Positions 41,621 to 49,508 of a stretch of DNA of 52,498 bases are shown one piece after another; within the stretch, counting starts at the first letter, position 1, and every line of letters starts with the position of its first letter. The notes beneath the pieces are model-generated. The model had not been told where the DNA came from, did no database searches, and saw nothing but the letters and a program-made list of their open reading frames with translations. Source of the stretch: Bacillus sp. J33 (lineage in GTDB: Bacteria > Bacillota > Bacilli > Bacillales > Cytobacillaceae); the NCBI RefSeq assembly GCF_000518885.1, contig NZ_JAEL01000033.1, positions 1 to 52,498 of the forward strand. The letters are read 5' to 3'. A program made the position numbers and the translations under genes.

Positions 41621-41840
41621 AGGCTGTTTTTCGGGTGGCTAACTTAGTTTAACCAACTGAGGTGATTTGTAGCGGAGGGTACTTGACTCCTGCTCAGAAG
41701 AGAGGGTAGTGGAGTGGGGAGACCCCACAGGCGAAGCCGGGGGAGGCTCCCATTCCTCCCCGGGGAAAGTTTGAGTGCCTGTAGCGGAAATCAACGGGCA
41801 GTATTCATAAGTAAAACAACAATTTATGAGAAAAGAGCCT
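41621..41840 (+). repeat. AGGCT-type intergenic repeat, full-length copy
   Basis: A 220-bp element running from aggctgtttttcggg to gagaaaagagcct; the ends are imperfect inverted repeats (AGGCTGTTTT against AGGCTCTTTT). TTCTCT stands on both sides (41615-41620 and 41841-41846), as a target duplication would. The inside holds gtagcggaggg, gggagaccccacaggcgaagcc, gggggaggctccc and gcctgtagcggaaatcaac. It is non-coding. Confidence 0.72.
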
Positions 41841-41927
41841 TTCTCTATCAGAAAAAATGGATTTACAATTACGGTATAGAATAATAATGGGTAATAGGAT
41901 TTTGGTGCTGGAAGAGGAGGAACTGAT

Positions 41928-42656
41928 TTGAAAAAAGCAGCAAAGGTTTTTGCGCACCGGGGTGTAAGCGGGCTGTACCCTGAAAATACAATGGCGGCTT
42001 TCCAGGCAGCATTGGAAGCGGGTGCAGATGGAATTGAACTGGATGTACAAATGGCAAAGGACGGTAAGCTGGTCATTATTCATGATGAAACTGTTGACCG
42101 GACTACCGATGGCAGCGGATATGTAAAGGACATGACTTATGATGAATTGGCAAAGCTTGATGCGGGAAGCTGGTTTGATGCTGCCGGCGCCGGTGAAACC
42201 ATCCCGGAACTTGAGGCAGTTTTTCAATGGGCTTCCAAGGCCGGTAATGAACTGCTAATTAATGTTGAGTTGAAAAATGACTTGATTGAATATCCGGGTA
42301 TGGAGGAAAAGGTGGTTGAATTGCTTGAACACTATGGACTCGAGAAAAGGATCATCCTATCCTCTTTTAATGCGGAGAGCATAGGGAGAGTGCGGGAGCT
42401 GCATCCTGCCTTGCAAACTGGTTACCTGATTGCGGGTATGCCTGAAGATGTATTGGAGACTGCAAAACGAATTGGAGCGAACAGCATTCATTGTGAAGAA
42501 GTTTTTGCGCTTTCAGAATTTGGCAGGGAGGCACAGAAAGCTGGTTTCCCGCTCCGGGTTTACACTGTAAATGACGAAACTCGCAGTGAATTCCTGGCTA
42601 AAGCTGGGGTTGAAGTAATCATGACGGATTTCCCGGAGAGATTTTTGAAGAAATAG
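41928..42656 (+). CDS. Glycerophosphodiester phosphodiesterase
   Basis: A 242-aa cytoplasmic GDPD-family enzyme that cleaves glycerophosphodiesters to glycerol 3-phosphate and an alcohol. The catalytic motif is VFAHRGVSGLYPENTMAAF at residues 6-24, followed by IELDVQMAKDGKLVIIHDETVDRTTDG with metal and general-acid residues. The C-terminal VYTVNDETRSEFLAKAGVEVIMTDFP is typical. No signal peptide. The start is TTG at 41928 behind GAGGAGG with a 7-base gap. It is similar to B. subtilis YqiK-type GDPDs. Confidence 0.92.
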   Translation: MKKAAKVFAHRGVSGLYPENTMAAFQAALEAGADGIELDVQMAKDGKLVIIHDETVDRTTDGSGYVKDMTYDELAKLDAGSWFDAAGAGETIPELEAVFQWASKAGNELLINVELKNDLIEYPGMEEKVVELLEHYGLEKRIILSSFNAESIGRVRELHPALQTGYLIAGMPEDVLETAKRIGANSIHCEEVFALSEFGREAQKAGFPLRVYTVNDETRSEFLAKAGVEVIMTDFPERFLKK

Positions 42657-42665
42657 TTTTTGAGG

Positions 42666-42693
42666 AGAGCTTGAATAAGAGAATTCAAGCTCT
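42666..42693 (+). terminator. Weak terminator after the GDPD gene
   Basis: The stem AGAGCTTGAA/TTCAAGCTCT is followed only by TTTA. The rest of 42694-42873 has repeated ttatccgcgaaa-like motifs but no gene. Confidence 0.5.
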
Positions 42694-42873
42694 TTATGCT
42701 ATTTTTAGTGTGCTTAAAACGGTGAAGAACACTTAACCGTGAAAAACTTCATTTTATCCGCGAAATTTTCAATATATCCGCAAAATCGGGTAGGGACTTG
42801 CCGCAGGACGCAGAATTCTGGTTTTCTGCGGAGGTAATTTGCGCCCGGCCCAGCTAGCATCTTAAATACTAAT

Positions 42874-42903
42874 AAAAAACAAGCGCAGAATGATTGCGCT
42901 TGT
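42874..42903 (-). terminator. Intrinsic terminator of the membrane protein-ASCH operon
   Basis: A perfect 10-bp stem AACAAGCGCA/TGCGCTTGTT with a minus-strand T run. Confidence 0.85.
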
Positions 42904-42914
42904 TTCAAAGACTC

Positions 42915-43355
42915 CTACCAGAGCACAGGCTTAGCCACCATAAACCAGAGCATGAGCATTAATAGAAAAAGATAAATCCAGACAGAGCGGGTAAGTTTTT
43001 TTACCAGGAAGTGCTGGTCCGCTCCGGGCTCTTCAAATTTTTTGAGAACAGGCGTAAAGGCCCGTGCCAGAAAAAAGACAGATGCTCCCATCACCATCAG
43101 GGTTGCGACGATCCAGGATGTCGTCCACGCCCAGTGGCTGTTCACGATAAGAAGGACACCCGAGCCGACAAGCAGGTGTCCTGCGTGCTTGACGAGGCGG
43201 ACGGATGTCCTGAAGATGCCTATATATGCCTGCTGAACTCCGGGCTGGGCTGATTCCAGTCTATTGACGATCGGAATCAGGACAAAGAACGGGCCAACAG
43301 ATAGAATAGCGCTGCTGACATGGATGTACAGCAGCACACGGTACAAAATTTCCAT
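42915..43355 (-). CDS. Four-helix membrane protein, possibly DUF2269-like
   Basis: A 146-aa integral membrane protein with four predicted helices. Conserved-looking features are LLYIHVSSAILSVGPFFVLIP at the first helix (His12) and a second histidine in VKHAGHLLVGSG, a pattern seen in small heme- or quinone-linked membrane proteins. A DUF2269-type family is my best guess. The ATG follows the ASCH stop by nine bases with only a weak ribosome site, so translation is probably coupled. Confidence 0.7.
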   Translation of the reverse strand: MEILYRVLLYIHVSSAILSVGPFFVLIPIVNRLESAQPGVQQAYIGIFRTSVRLVKHAGHLLVGSGVLLIVNSHWAWTTSWIVATLMVMGASVFFLARAFTPVLKKFEEPGADQHFLVKKLTRSVWIYLFLLMLMLWFMVAKPVLW

Positions 43356-43364
43356 CCCAGCAGA

Positions 43365-43715
43365 TTACTTCTTCGCAGGGCTGAATTCGTGAACCCATAC
43401 ACGCATTTGCGGAAGCCAAGGCATACCTGGGTGCATAGAAAGGATGGATTGCTTGTAGTCCTCCAAGCTTTCATAGCCTTCCTGGCGGGCATGCTCGTCC
43501 GTTAACTCTCCAAGGGATTGGGAGTATACTTTTTCAACGACAAAATCCTGGCCTTCAAGCGTCATAATTTCTCCGATATCGGCATATCTGCCGTTGCGGC
43601 GTGTAGCTGTTTTCTTTCCTGCTAGAACTTTTTCAACGTCCTCTTTAACCGTAACCATACGGTCAACGGAACATGTTTTTGGCGGTAATGTATTTGGTTC
43701 ATGCTGATTTGACAT
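43365..43715 (-). CDS. ASCH-domain protein
   Basis: A 116-aa protein with an ASCH domain, a PUA-related fold thought to bind RNA or modified nucleosides. The pattern VLAGKKTATRRNGR, IGEIMTLEG and ELTDEHARQEGYESLEDYK is typical. An N-terminal tail carries one cysteine (TCSVDR). The start is ATG with TAAGGAGGAAATACATA before it. First gene of a two-gene operon with the membrane protein. The exact role is unknown. Confidence 0.85.
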   Translation of the reverse strand: MSNQHEPNTLPPKTCSVDRMVTVKEDVEKVLAGKKTATRRNGRYADIGEIMTLEGQDFVVEKVYSQSLGELTDEHARQEGYESLEDYKQSILSMHPGMPWLPQMRVWVHEFSPAKK

Positions 43716-44030
43716 TATGTATTTCCTCCTTATGTAAATGCTTACTTTTAAACCATACCATATTTTTACCCGTGAAGGTAGGCTAGGTGGAAAGGTCTGA
43801 ACTAAAAGCAGTTTAAACCGTATAAAAAATGGAAGAGGAGAGAGGTGTAAGGATATGGATATCCTGAAGCACGTAAAATGGAGTTAAAAGAATCCTGGAT
43901 CGGAATTTTCTGAAATGGATAAGGCGATTGGGAATACAAAGGCACTCGAGTCTGTCCATCCAGTAATTGAACAGATAATAGCAGGTGCAGTTTGCAATCA
44001 ATGTATCCGTTTCGGAAAATCTCCTTTTTC
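43716..44030. other. Intergenic, no gene recognised
   Basis: The upstream region of the ASCH operon. A 76-codon minus-strand frame here starts in the glnS terminator T run and has no ribosome site, so it is not called. No repeat of the window's families lies here. Confidence 0.4.
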
Positions 44031-44067
44031 AATTAAAAAAGCCTGAGGATCCGTTTCCTCAAGCTTT
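44031..44067 (-). terminator. Intrinsic terminator of glnS
   Basis: The stem AAGCCTGAGGA/TCCTCAAGCTT (44039-44049, 44056-44066) is followed on the minus strand by TTTTTTAATT. Confidence 0.85.
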
Positions 44068-44072
44068 TCTAA

Positions 44073-45764
44073 TTACTTCAATTTGAATGAGCTCTTCAGC
44101 GATACAATCCGGTTGAACACTGGCTTTTCCGGTGTTGTGTGCTTTGGATCGACATTAAAATAGCCATGGCGGAAGAACTGGAATTTATCCTGCGGCTTAA
44201 CGTCCTTCATGTTTGGCTCAATGAAGCCTTGGACGATTTCAAGCGAGTTCGGGTTCACATAATCAAGGAATGTCTTTCCCTCTGCTTCATTTTCTGCTGT
44301 ATCATCCGTATCAGCTTCAGCATTTTTATCTGCATCTTCATCAAGGATTAATGGCTCGTATAATCGGAATTCAGCAGGAATGGCGCTCTTGGCATCTACC
44401 CAGTGAAGCGTTCCTTTGACTTTTCGGCCGGTAAAACCCGTTCCGCTCTTTGTTTCAGGATCATACGTACAATGAAGCTCAACTACATTGCCGTTTTCAT
44501 CCTTAATCACATCATTGCACTTGATGAAGTAAGCATGCTTTAAGCGGACTTCGTTGCCAGGGAAGAGGCGGAAGTACTTCTTCGGCGGATCTTCCATAAA
44601 GTCGTCCTGTTCCACATAAATCTCTCTTGAGAATGGAATTTGGCGTGTGCCCATTTCCGGGTTTTCCGGATTGATTTCTGCATCAAGCATTTCTGTCTGA
44701 TCTTCAGGATAGTTTGTGATGACGACCTTTAACGGGCGAAGCACACCCATTGTGCGAGGCGCCTTCAGCTTCAGGTCTTCGCGGACAAAGTGTTCAAGCA
44801 TGGCTTCATCCACAACGCCTGATCCTTTTGAAACACCTGTTTCTTTTACAAACTCACGGATGGCTTCAGGTGTGTAGCCTTTTCGTCTTAAGCCGGAAAT
44901 GGTCGGCATGCGCGGGTCATCCCATCCATCAACGTAGCTCTCATCGACAAGCTGCTTTAGCTTTCTTTTGCTCATAACCGTATTTGAAATGTTTAAGCGG
45001 CCAAACTCGATTTGCTGCGGTGTGCTTTCCATTTCGCACTCAGCAACTACCCAGTTGTATAAAGGGCGCTGATCTTCAAACTCTGTTGTACATAAGGAGT
45101 GGGTTACACCTTCGATTGCATCCTCAATCGGATGGGCAAAAGCGTACATCGGATAAATGCACCAAGTATCCCCTGTATTATGGTGTGTCGCATGCGACAC
45201 GCGGTAGATTACTGGGTCGCGCATGTTCAGGTTTGGAGAAGTCATATCAATCTTCGCTCTAAGAACCTTCTCGCCGTTTTCGAATTCGCCTCCCCGCATA
45301 CGTTCAAATAAATCTAGGTTCTCTTCCACTGAACGATTGCGGTATGGGCTTTCCTTTCCAGGCTCTGTAAGCGTTCCGCGGTATTGGCGGATTTCCTCCT
45401 GGCTCAAGTCATCCACATAGGCTTTTCCTTTTTTGATTAAAAGAACAGCACGGCTATACATTTCCTTGAAGTAGTTGGAAGCATAGCGAAGCTCATCCCA
45501 CTCGTAGCCGAGCCATTTCACATCTTCTTTAATTGCGTCAACATATTCCTGGTCTTCTTTCAACGGATTGGTGTCATCAAAACGGAGGTTTGTTTTGCCG
45601 TTAAAATCATCTGCCAGGCCGAAGTTGATGACAATCGATTTGGCATGTCCGATATGAAGGTAGCCGTTCGGCTCAGGCGGAAAACGGGTGATAATTTCTT
45701 TATGCTTTCCCGACTCCAGATCCTCTTTAATAATCGTTCGAATAAAATTTGAATTTTGTTCCAA
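44073..45764 (-). CDS. glnS: Glutaminyl-tRNA synthetase
   Basis: A 563-aa class I aminoacyl-tRNA synthetase that charges tRNA(Gln) directly. The catalytic motifs are HIGH at residues 37-40 ([15 protein letters not shown]) and MSKRK ([13 protein letters not shown]). The anticodon-binding barrels follow, ending [14 protein letters not shown]. An acidic insert of about 15-20 residues ([19 protein letters not shown]) sits in the anticodon domain before [12 protein letters not shown]. The start is TTG at 45764 with a poor ribosome site. No T-box leader is visible upstream, although Gram-positive synthetases often have one. Many bacilli lack GlnRS and use GatCAB instead. Confidence 0.96.
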   Translation of the reverse strand: MEQNSNFIRTIIKEDLESGKHKEIITRFPPEPNGYLHIGHAKSIVINFGLADDFNGKTNLRFDDTNPLKEDQEYVDAIKEDVKWLGYEWDELRYASNYFKEMYSRAVLLIKKGKAYVDDLSQEEIRQYRGTLTEPGKESPYRNRSVEENLDLFERMRGGEFENGEKVLRAKIDMTSPNLNMRDPVIYRVSHATHHNTGDTWCIYPMYAFAHPIEDAIEGVTHSLCTTEFEDQRPLYNWVVAECEMESTPQQIEFGRLNISNTVMSKRKLKQLVDESYVDGWDDPRMPTISGLRRKGYTPEAIREFVKETGVSKGSGVVDEAMLEHFVREDLKLKAPRTMGVLRPLKVVITNYPEDQTEMLDAEINPENPEMGTRQIPFSREIYVEQDDFMEDPPKKYFRLFPGNEVRLKHAYFIKCNDVIKDENGNVVELHCTYDPETKSGTGFTGRKVKGTLHWVDAKSAIPAEFRLYEPLILDEDADKNAEADTDDTAENEAEGKTFLDYVNPNSLEIVQGFIEPNMKDVKPQDKFQFFRHGYFNVDPKHTTPEKPVFNRIVSLKSSFKLK

Positions 45765-46100
45765 ACCGGTATCAGCCTTTCTGTATATGTAGTTAGTCCT
45801 TATTTTAATAATATTGGGAAGGAAAATAAAGCGAAACTTCCTTTATTAGCAGTTTTCCCCTGTGGGTTAGTTAAACTTTTATCCAGCAAGTTCATTTCAG
45901 CTTGTACTGTCGGTTAAAACAGAGCAAAGCCTTATTCATTCTTTCTATTATAAACAAGACAGTCCCGGAAAAAAAGGTTTTCTGACAGCAAGCCGGCAAT
46001 TTTTACAAAAATGTTAAATTCTTTCAAAAATGAAGGGGATATCTCCTGAGAACAGAATTTATATAAATAGGAAATAACTCTATTGAATGGAGGAAGGAGC
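45765..46100. other. Intergenic between divergent glnS and esterase genes
   Basis: I searched the glnS leader for the T-box core (AGGGTGGNACCGCG) and found none. No other riboswitch, repeat or small gene was recognised. AT-rich blocks near 45950-46070 probably hold the two divergent promoters. Confidence 0.4.
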
Positions 46101-46865
46101 ATGGCGGAAAACTATCCGGTTTTAGAAGGGGCCGAGCCTTTTTATTTTGAAGGAAATGAGATTGGGATTTTGGTATCGCATGGATTTACAGGTTCCACCC
46201 AGAGTATGCGCCCGCTTGGAGAGGCTTATGCAAAGGAAGGATATACGGTTTGCGGGCCAAGGCTGAAAGGGCATGGCACCCATTATGAAGAAATGGAAAC
46301 AACCACTTATCAGGACTGGATTGATTCTGTGGAAGAAGGATACCAATGGCTGAAGGAGCGCTGCAGCACGATTTTCGTAACAGGCTTATCAATGGGCGGG
46401 ACCCTGACATTGTATATGGCTGAAAAATATCCCGAAATTAAGGGGATTATCCCGATTAATGCTGCTATTGATATTCCGGATATGGCCGCAGCAGCAAACC
46501 TGGAGGATGTCAGGTTCCTTGATGCAATCGGTTCGGATATTAAAAATCCGGATGTAAAAGAACTGGCCTATGAAAAAACACCGGTAAGATCACTTGGAGA
46601 AATTACAGAACTGATGAAAAAGGTCAAAGCAGATCTGGGGAAAATTACTTGTCCGGCACTCATTTTTGTATCAAAAGAGGATCATGTAGTCCCGCCATCC
46701 AATTCTTCTGATATTTATAATAGCATCAAGTCAGGTGCCAAAGAATTGGTAACGATGGAGAATAGCTATCATGTTGCAACGCTTGATCACGATCAGGAGC
46801 TTATTATTGAAAGGACATTGCAATTTTTGCAAAGGGCATTGGAAACGACTAGTTTGCAGGGATAA
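46101..46865 (+). CDS. Carboxylesterase, Est30/YvaK type
   Basis: A 254-aa cytoplasmic alpha/beta hydrolase that cleaves short-chain esters. The catalytic triad is readable: Ser97 in GLSMGG, Asp194 in VSKEDHVV and His224 in ENSYHVATLD, almost the same positions as Geobacillus Est30. HGFTGSTQSM near 27-36 forms the oxyanion region. ATG at 46101 follows GGAGGAAGGAGC; the TTG at 46083 is upstream of that site. It stands alone. Confidence 0.92.
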   Translation: MAENYPVLEGAEPFYFEGNEIGILVSHGFTGSTQSMRPLGEAYAKEGYTVCGPRLKGHGTHYEEMETTTYQDWIDSVEEGYQWLKERCSTIFVTGLSMGGTLTLYMAEKYPEIKGIIPINAAIDIPDMAAAANLEDVRFLDAIGSDIKNPDVKELAYEKTPVRSLGEITELMKKVKADLGKITCPALIFVSKEDHVVPPSNSSDIYNSIKSGAKELVTMENSYHVATLDHDQELIIERTLQFLQRALETTSLQG

Positions 46866-46871
46866 TGGGGA

Positions 46872-46902
46872 GGGAGCTTATTCAGCTCCCTTTTGCTTTT
46901 TG
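46872..46902 (+). terminator. Intrinsic terminator of the esterase gene
   Basis: The stem GGGAGCT/AGCTCCC is followed by TTTTGCTTTTT. It overlaps the stop of a possible small minus-strand gene. Confidence 0.75.
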
Positions 46903-47036
46903 TAAAAGATAAGTTTGACGGCGAGTGCGAGGGTAAGGGCAAGCAAGTGAATGGCTGTTTTAAAGGGACTGTCTTCAGTATATATGCTAAAGATAGCCAC
47001 AGGTGCAACGATTAGAAGGTACAGCGTTTTTTCCAA
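46878..47036 (-). CDS. Possible 52-aa membrane protein
   Basis: A TTG-started frame, MEKTLYLLIVAPVAIFSIY then a polar turn (TEDSPFKT), a second helix (AIHLLALTLALAVKLIFY) and a basic tail KKQKGAE. This is a well-formed two-helix small membrane protein of positive-inside type. AAAGGATGA precedes the TTG by about 9-11 bases and also holds the stop of the next frame upstream, suggesting coupling. Function unknown; it could still be chance. Confidence 0.5.
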   Translation of the reverse strand: MEKTLYLLIVAPVAIFSIYTEDSPFKTAIHLLALTLALAVKLIFYKKQKGAE

Positions 47037-47044
47037 TATTCATT

Positions 47045-47206
47045 TCATCCTTTTTCTCTTTTTTTATAGCAGATGCATCCAGTCCCGGCTGCGAGGAAGC
47101 TTGCTGTGAAATAAATGCCGGCAGACTGAAGTAAGATTACCAAAATAATAGAAATGAGACCCAGATAAGCAGAGTGCTGGAGAGAAAGTCTTTCATGGAG
47201 CGGCAT
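47045..47206 (-). CDS. Possible 53-aa membrane protein
   Basis: ATG at 47206 opens MPLHERLSLQHSAYLGL, followed by a helix (ISIILVILLQSAGIYF), a short second hydrophobic part (FLAAGTGCICY) and KKREKG. It stops 8 bases before the next small frame, as in a two-gene operon. The ribosome site is poor. The same frame is open upstream to 47365 but that part looks non-coding. A weak call. Confidence 0.38.
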   Translation of the reverse strand: MPLHERLSLQHSAYLGLISIILVILLQSAGIYFTASFLAAGTGCICYKKREKG

Positions 47207-47532
47207 GGACTTTGTATGAATTTTATTTATGAGTAAGATCAAATTTTTATGTTTTCTGAGCCAAAATCTTCGTATGAATAGGAAAATTCCAGTGTTTTTC
47301 CAGCGTAGCAGCCACTTGTATTGCCAAAAAATAGGGATTATCCTAATTTTATCAACGAAATTCATTATAAAACAATTGAAACTGCCAATATATCTATCAA
47401 ACAGTTAAGATATTAAAGAACCGCCCGACAGTGACAAATTCCCGTTCCTTTTTCAGGTCAGATGTGTTAGCATTTAGTGACACGAAATAATCGGTCAGTT
47501 CTTTTTTGAACAAAGGAAAGAAGGGATATTAT
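47207..47532. other. Intergenic, no clear feature
   Basis: An AT-rich stretch ahead of the MFS gene. It presumably carries promoters of the MFS gene and of the small minus-strand frames. No repeat or strong hairpin was seen. Confidence 0.35.
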
Positions 47533-48729
47533 TTGAATAAGACGGTTAAGGAGATTTTGTGGACGAAGTCTTTTATTATGCTGATGGTCGGGAATTTGTT
47601 CGTGTTCATGTCGTTTCAGATGCTGATTCCTACTTTGCCTCCATATATTAAGTCGATTGGGGCTTCCGGTCTTGAAATTGGCCTGGTGACAGCTCTGTTC
47701 TCGATTGGCGCAGTTTTGAGCCGCCCGTTTATCGGATTTTTACTTGAGTATAAGGCAAGGAAGCCCCTGGTGCTGATCGGGGCTATTGCGCTGCTGGCAA
47801 TCACCATTGTATATCCTCTTTCAAGTGTGGTTGTGATTTTCCTTTTATTCCGTTTTATCCACGGGCTGGCATGGGGCTGGTCGACCACGGTTAACGGTAC
47901 AGCGGCGGTAGATGTGGTTCCCAATTCCCGTCTTGGAGAGGGAATGGGCTATTTTGGCCTGTCCGTAACGATTGGGATGATTATTGCGCCGAGTTTGGGA
48001 ATCTTCTTGTATCAGGTTACATCTTTTACAAATCTCATCTATATTTCGAGTGCTCTGGGAATCATTGCGATCTTGCTCCTGTCTATCGTTCATTATCAGA
48101 CACCTGAGGCGGTGCAGAAGACACGGAAAGAAGATCTTAGTTTTTCATACTTGGGATCCTTAATTGAAAAATCAAGCTGGTTTCCGGCCTTTATTACAAT
48201 CATCGTCACATTTGGCTATGGATCGATTGTTACTTTCATCGTTATTTTTGGAGAAGAGCGAGGCATAGATCAAATCTTCTTATTTTACTTATTTAATGCC
48301 ATTATGGCATCGCTGTCCAGGCCAATTGCGGGCAAGTGGTTTGATCAGCGGGGGCCAAAAGGGCTTGTGCTTCTTTGTACGTTTTTGACTTTCATTGGCA
48401 TGTGGGTGTTATCCTTCGCCCATTCTAATTTGTTTATCATATTGAGCGGCATTCTGTTTGGGGTGGGCTTTGGTTCATTGATTCCAACACTCCAGTCCTG
48501 GACACTATCCATGACACCACCTCACCGGCGCGGGGTTGCGAATGGCATGTTCTTCTCTTCCATCGACCTTGGAATCGGGTTGAGCGGACTTGTGTTTGGC
48601 GTGCTGGCGCAGTTTGTGGAGACGGCAGCGCTTTTTCAAATCTCAAGTGGTTTTCTCATCCTGGGCATGATTGTTACCTTCTTCTATGGAAGAAGGAGGG
48701 AATCTATCCGGGCACAGCATGCTTCTTAA
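47533..48729 (+). CDS. Major facilitator superfamily transporter
   Basis: A 398-aa membrane protein with 12 predicted helices. The MFS loop 2-3 motif appears as GAVLSRPFIGFLLEYKARKPLVL near residues 63-85, with the mirrored SRPIAGKWFDQRGPKGLVLL in the second half. Helix 4-5 has HGLAWGWSTTVNGTAAVDVVP. It resembles drug-efflux-type MFS proteins of bacilli (YwoG-like), but the cargo is unknown. TTG at 47533 is chosen since AGAAGGGA lies 7 bases before it; TTG at 47506 is further upstream. Confidence 0.85.
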   Translation: MNKTVKEILWTKSFIMLMVGNLFVFMSFQMLIPTLPPYIKSIGASGLEIGLVTALFSIGAVLSRPFIGFLLEYKARKPLVLIGAIALLAITIVYPLSSVVVIFLLFRFIHGLAWGWSTTVNGTAAVDVVPNSRLGEGMGYFGLSVTIGMIIAPSLGIFLYQVTSFTNLIYISSALGIIAILLLSIVHYQTPEAVQKTRKEDLSFSYLGSLIEKSSWFPAFITIIVTFGYGSIVTFIVIFGEERGIDQIFLFYLFNAIMASLSRPIAGKWFDQRGPKGLVLLCTFLTFIGMWVLSFAHSNLFIILSGILFGVGFGSLIPTLQSWTLSMTPPHRRGVANGMFFSSIDLGIGLSGLVFGVLAQFVETAALFQISSGFLILGMIVTFFYGRRRESIRAQHAS

Positions 48730-48738
48730 AATAAGAAT

Positions 48739-48786
48739 GAAAACTGGCTGGCAGGAATATATATTTCTGTCATCCAGTTTTTTTAA
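48739..48786 (+). terminator. Intrinsic terminator of the MFS gene
   Basis: An imperfect stem AAACTGGCTGGCAGGA...TTCTGTCATCCAGTTT is followed by a T run. Confidence 0.75.
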
Positions 48787-48821
48787 AAAGATAAGAATGT
48801 ATAACTTTAGACTTCGATAAC

Positions 48822-49135
48822 TGTCTAGCTCCAGGCGCCATCGGCTCTTGGGTCTAAGCCTGTCTAGTTCCGGCTCCTAGGGACTCGAGTCATAAGCCAA
48901 TCCCTTTCAGAAGGAAAGAACACCTTCTTACAGGGCTCGTCTTATGCTTGTCGTCCCTGGGCAAGTCGCCTACACCTTTCGGACAATCCGCCCAAAAGGT
49001 TAAAGAACAACCTTTCAGCCGGCTTGTCTTATGTTTGAGGCCCGCAGGATGCGGGTTATGCAGACGTTGCCACAGGACGTGGCGATTTTAGTCTGCGATC
49101 CTTATAGGCGGGCGCCTTGCGCTTTTCTTAGTGGT
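48822..49135 (+). repeat. Long structured intergenic repeat of the tctagct type
   Basis: About 310 bases from gtctagctccaggcgcc to ggcgccttgcgcttttct. It contains nested fold-backs: CATAAG...CTTATG (48891-48946) with an inner AGAAGG/CCTTCT, a similar unit ending gtcttatg (to about 49034), and two AGGAY-loop hairpins (49041-49096). Its ends match the short copy at 15899-15960. No protein gene. Confidence 0.65.
49041..49096 (+). other. Twin hairpins with AGGAY pentaloops
   Basis: Hairpin 1 is CCCGC-AGGAT-GCGGG (49041-49055). Hairpin 2 is GCCAC-AGGAC-GTGGC (49069-49083), itself enclosed by GCAGAC/GTCTGC (49060-49065 with 49091-49096). Both stems are exact. GGA in a hairpin loop is the form of CsrA/RsmA binding sites; that link is a guess. 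Confidence 0.5.
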
Positions 49136-49304
49136 ATTTATATAGAAGATATCTTTTGAACTATTAAGATTGTTACACAGAAATACAAATATGTTTCAAA
49201 AATGATAGGGAAATGAAATTTTTTGCAGAAAAATTTTTGTTAAAATATAAGAACAAAGAATGAAAATTGGCGTATTATGCGTTTTTTTTATAAAAATGAA
49301 CTAG

Positions 49305-49480
49305 CTGGGGCCTGGCTATTGTCCAGCTCTACAAGGAGAATATCGACAGCGTAAGCATCGCACGACTAAAAGGATTAGCTTTTAGGAGGAGCGCCTGTCT
49401 TTTATAGTTATAAACCAAGCCCTTTCAGAAGGGAAGAATACCTTTTGCATGACTCAGGGGTAACTTAAGGCGCTTACGCA
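49305..49480 (+). repeat. Partial third copy of the tctagct-type repeat
   Basis: Pieces such as tgtccagctctac, ggagcgcctgtc, ataaaccaagccctttcagaaggg and aaggcgcttacgc match parts of the repeat at 48822-49135, in a shorter and more decayed form. It lies just upstream of the GTPase gene. Confidence 0.5.
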
Positions 49481-49508
49481 TTTCAAATAAGCACTGCGGG
49501 GGATCAAG

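Noticed and set aside
43802-44032. 76-codon minus-strand frame between ASCH and glnS
   Set aside because: It starts within the glnS terminator T run, lacks a usable ribosome site and has no recognisable domain.
44984-45420. Plus-strand frames opposite glnS
   Set aside because: They are mirror frames of a strongly conserved gene and have no ribosome sites.
45765-46082. T-box riboswitch ahead of glnS
   Set aside because: No match to the T-box core on the minus strand, and no leader terminator/antiterminator pair was found.
47207-47365. N-terminal extension of the small membrane protein to a 106-aa frame
   Set aside because: The extension is a mix of Phe/Trp/Arg/Lys-rich residues with no ribosome site at its start, unlike a coding segment.
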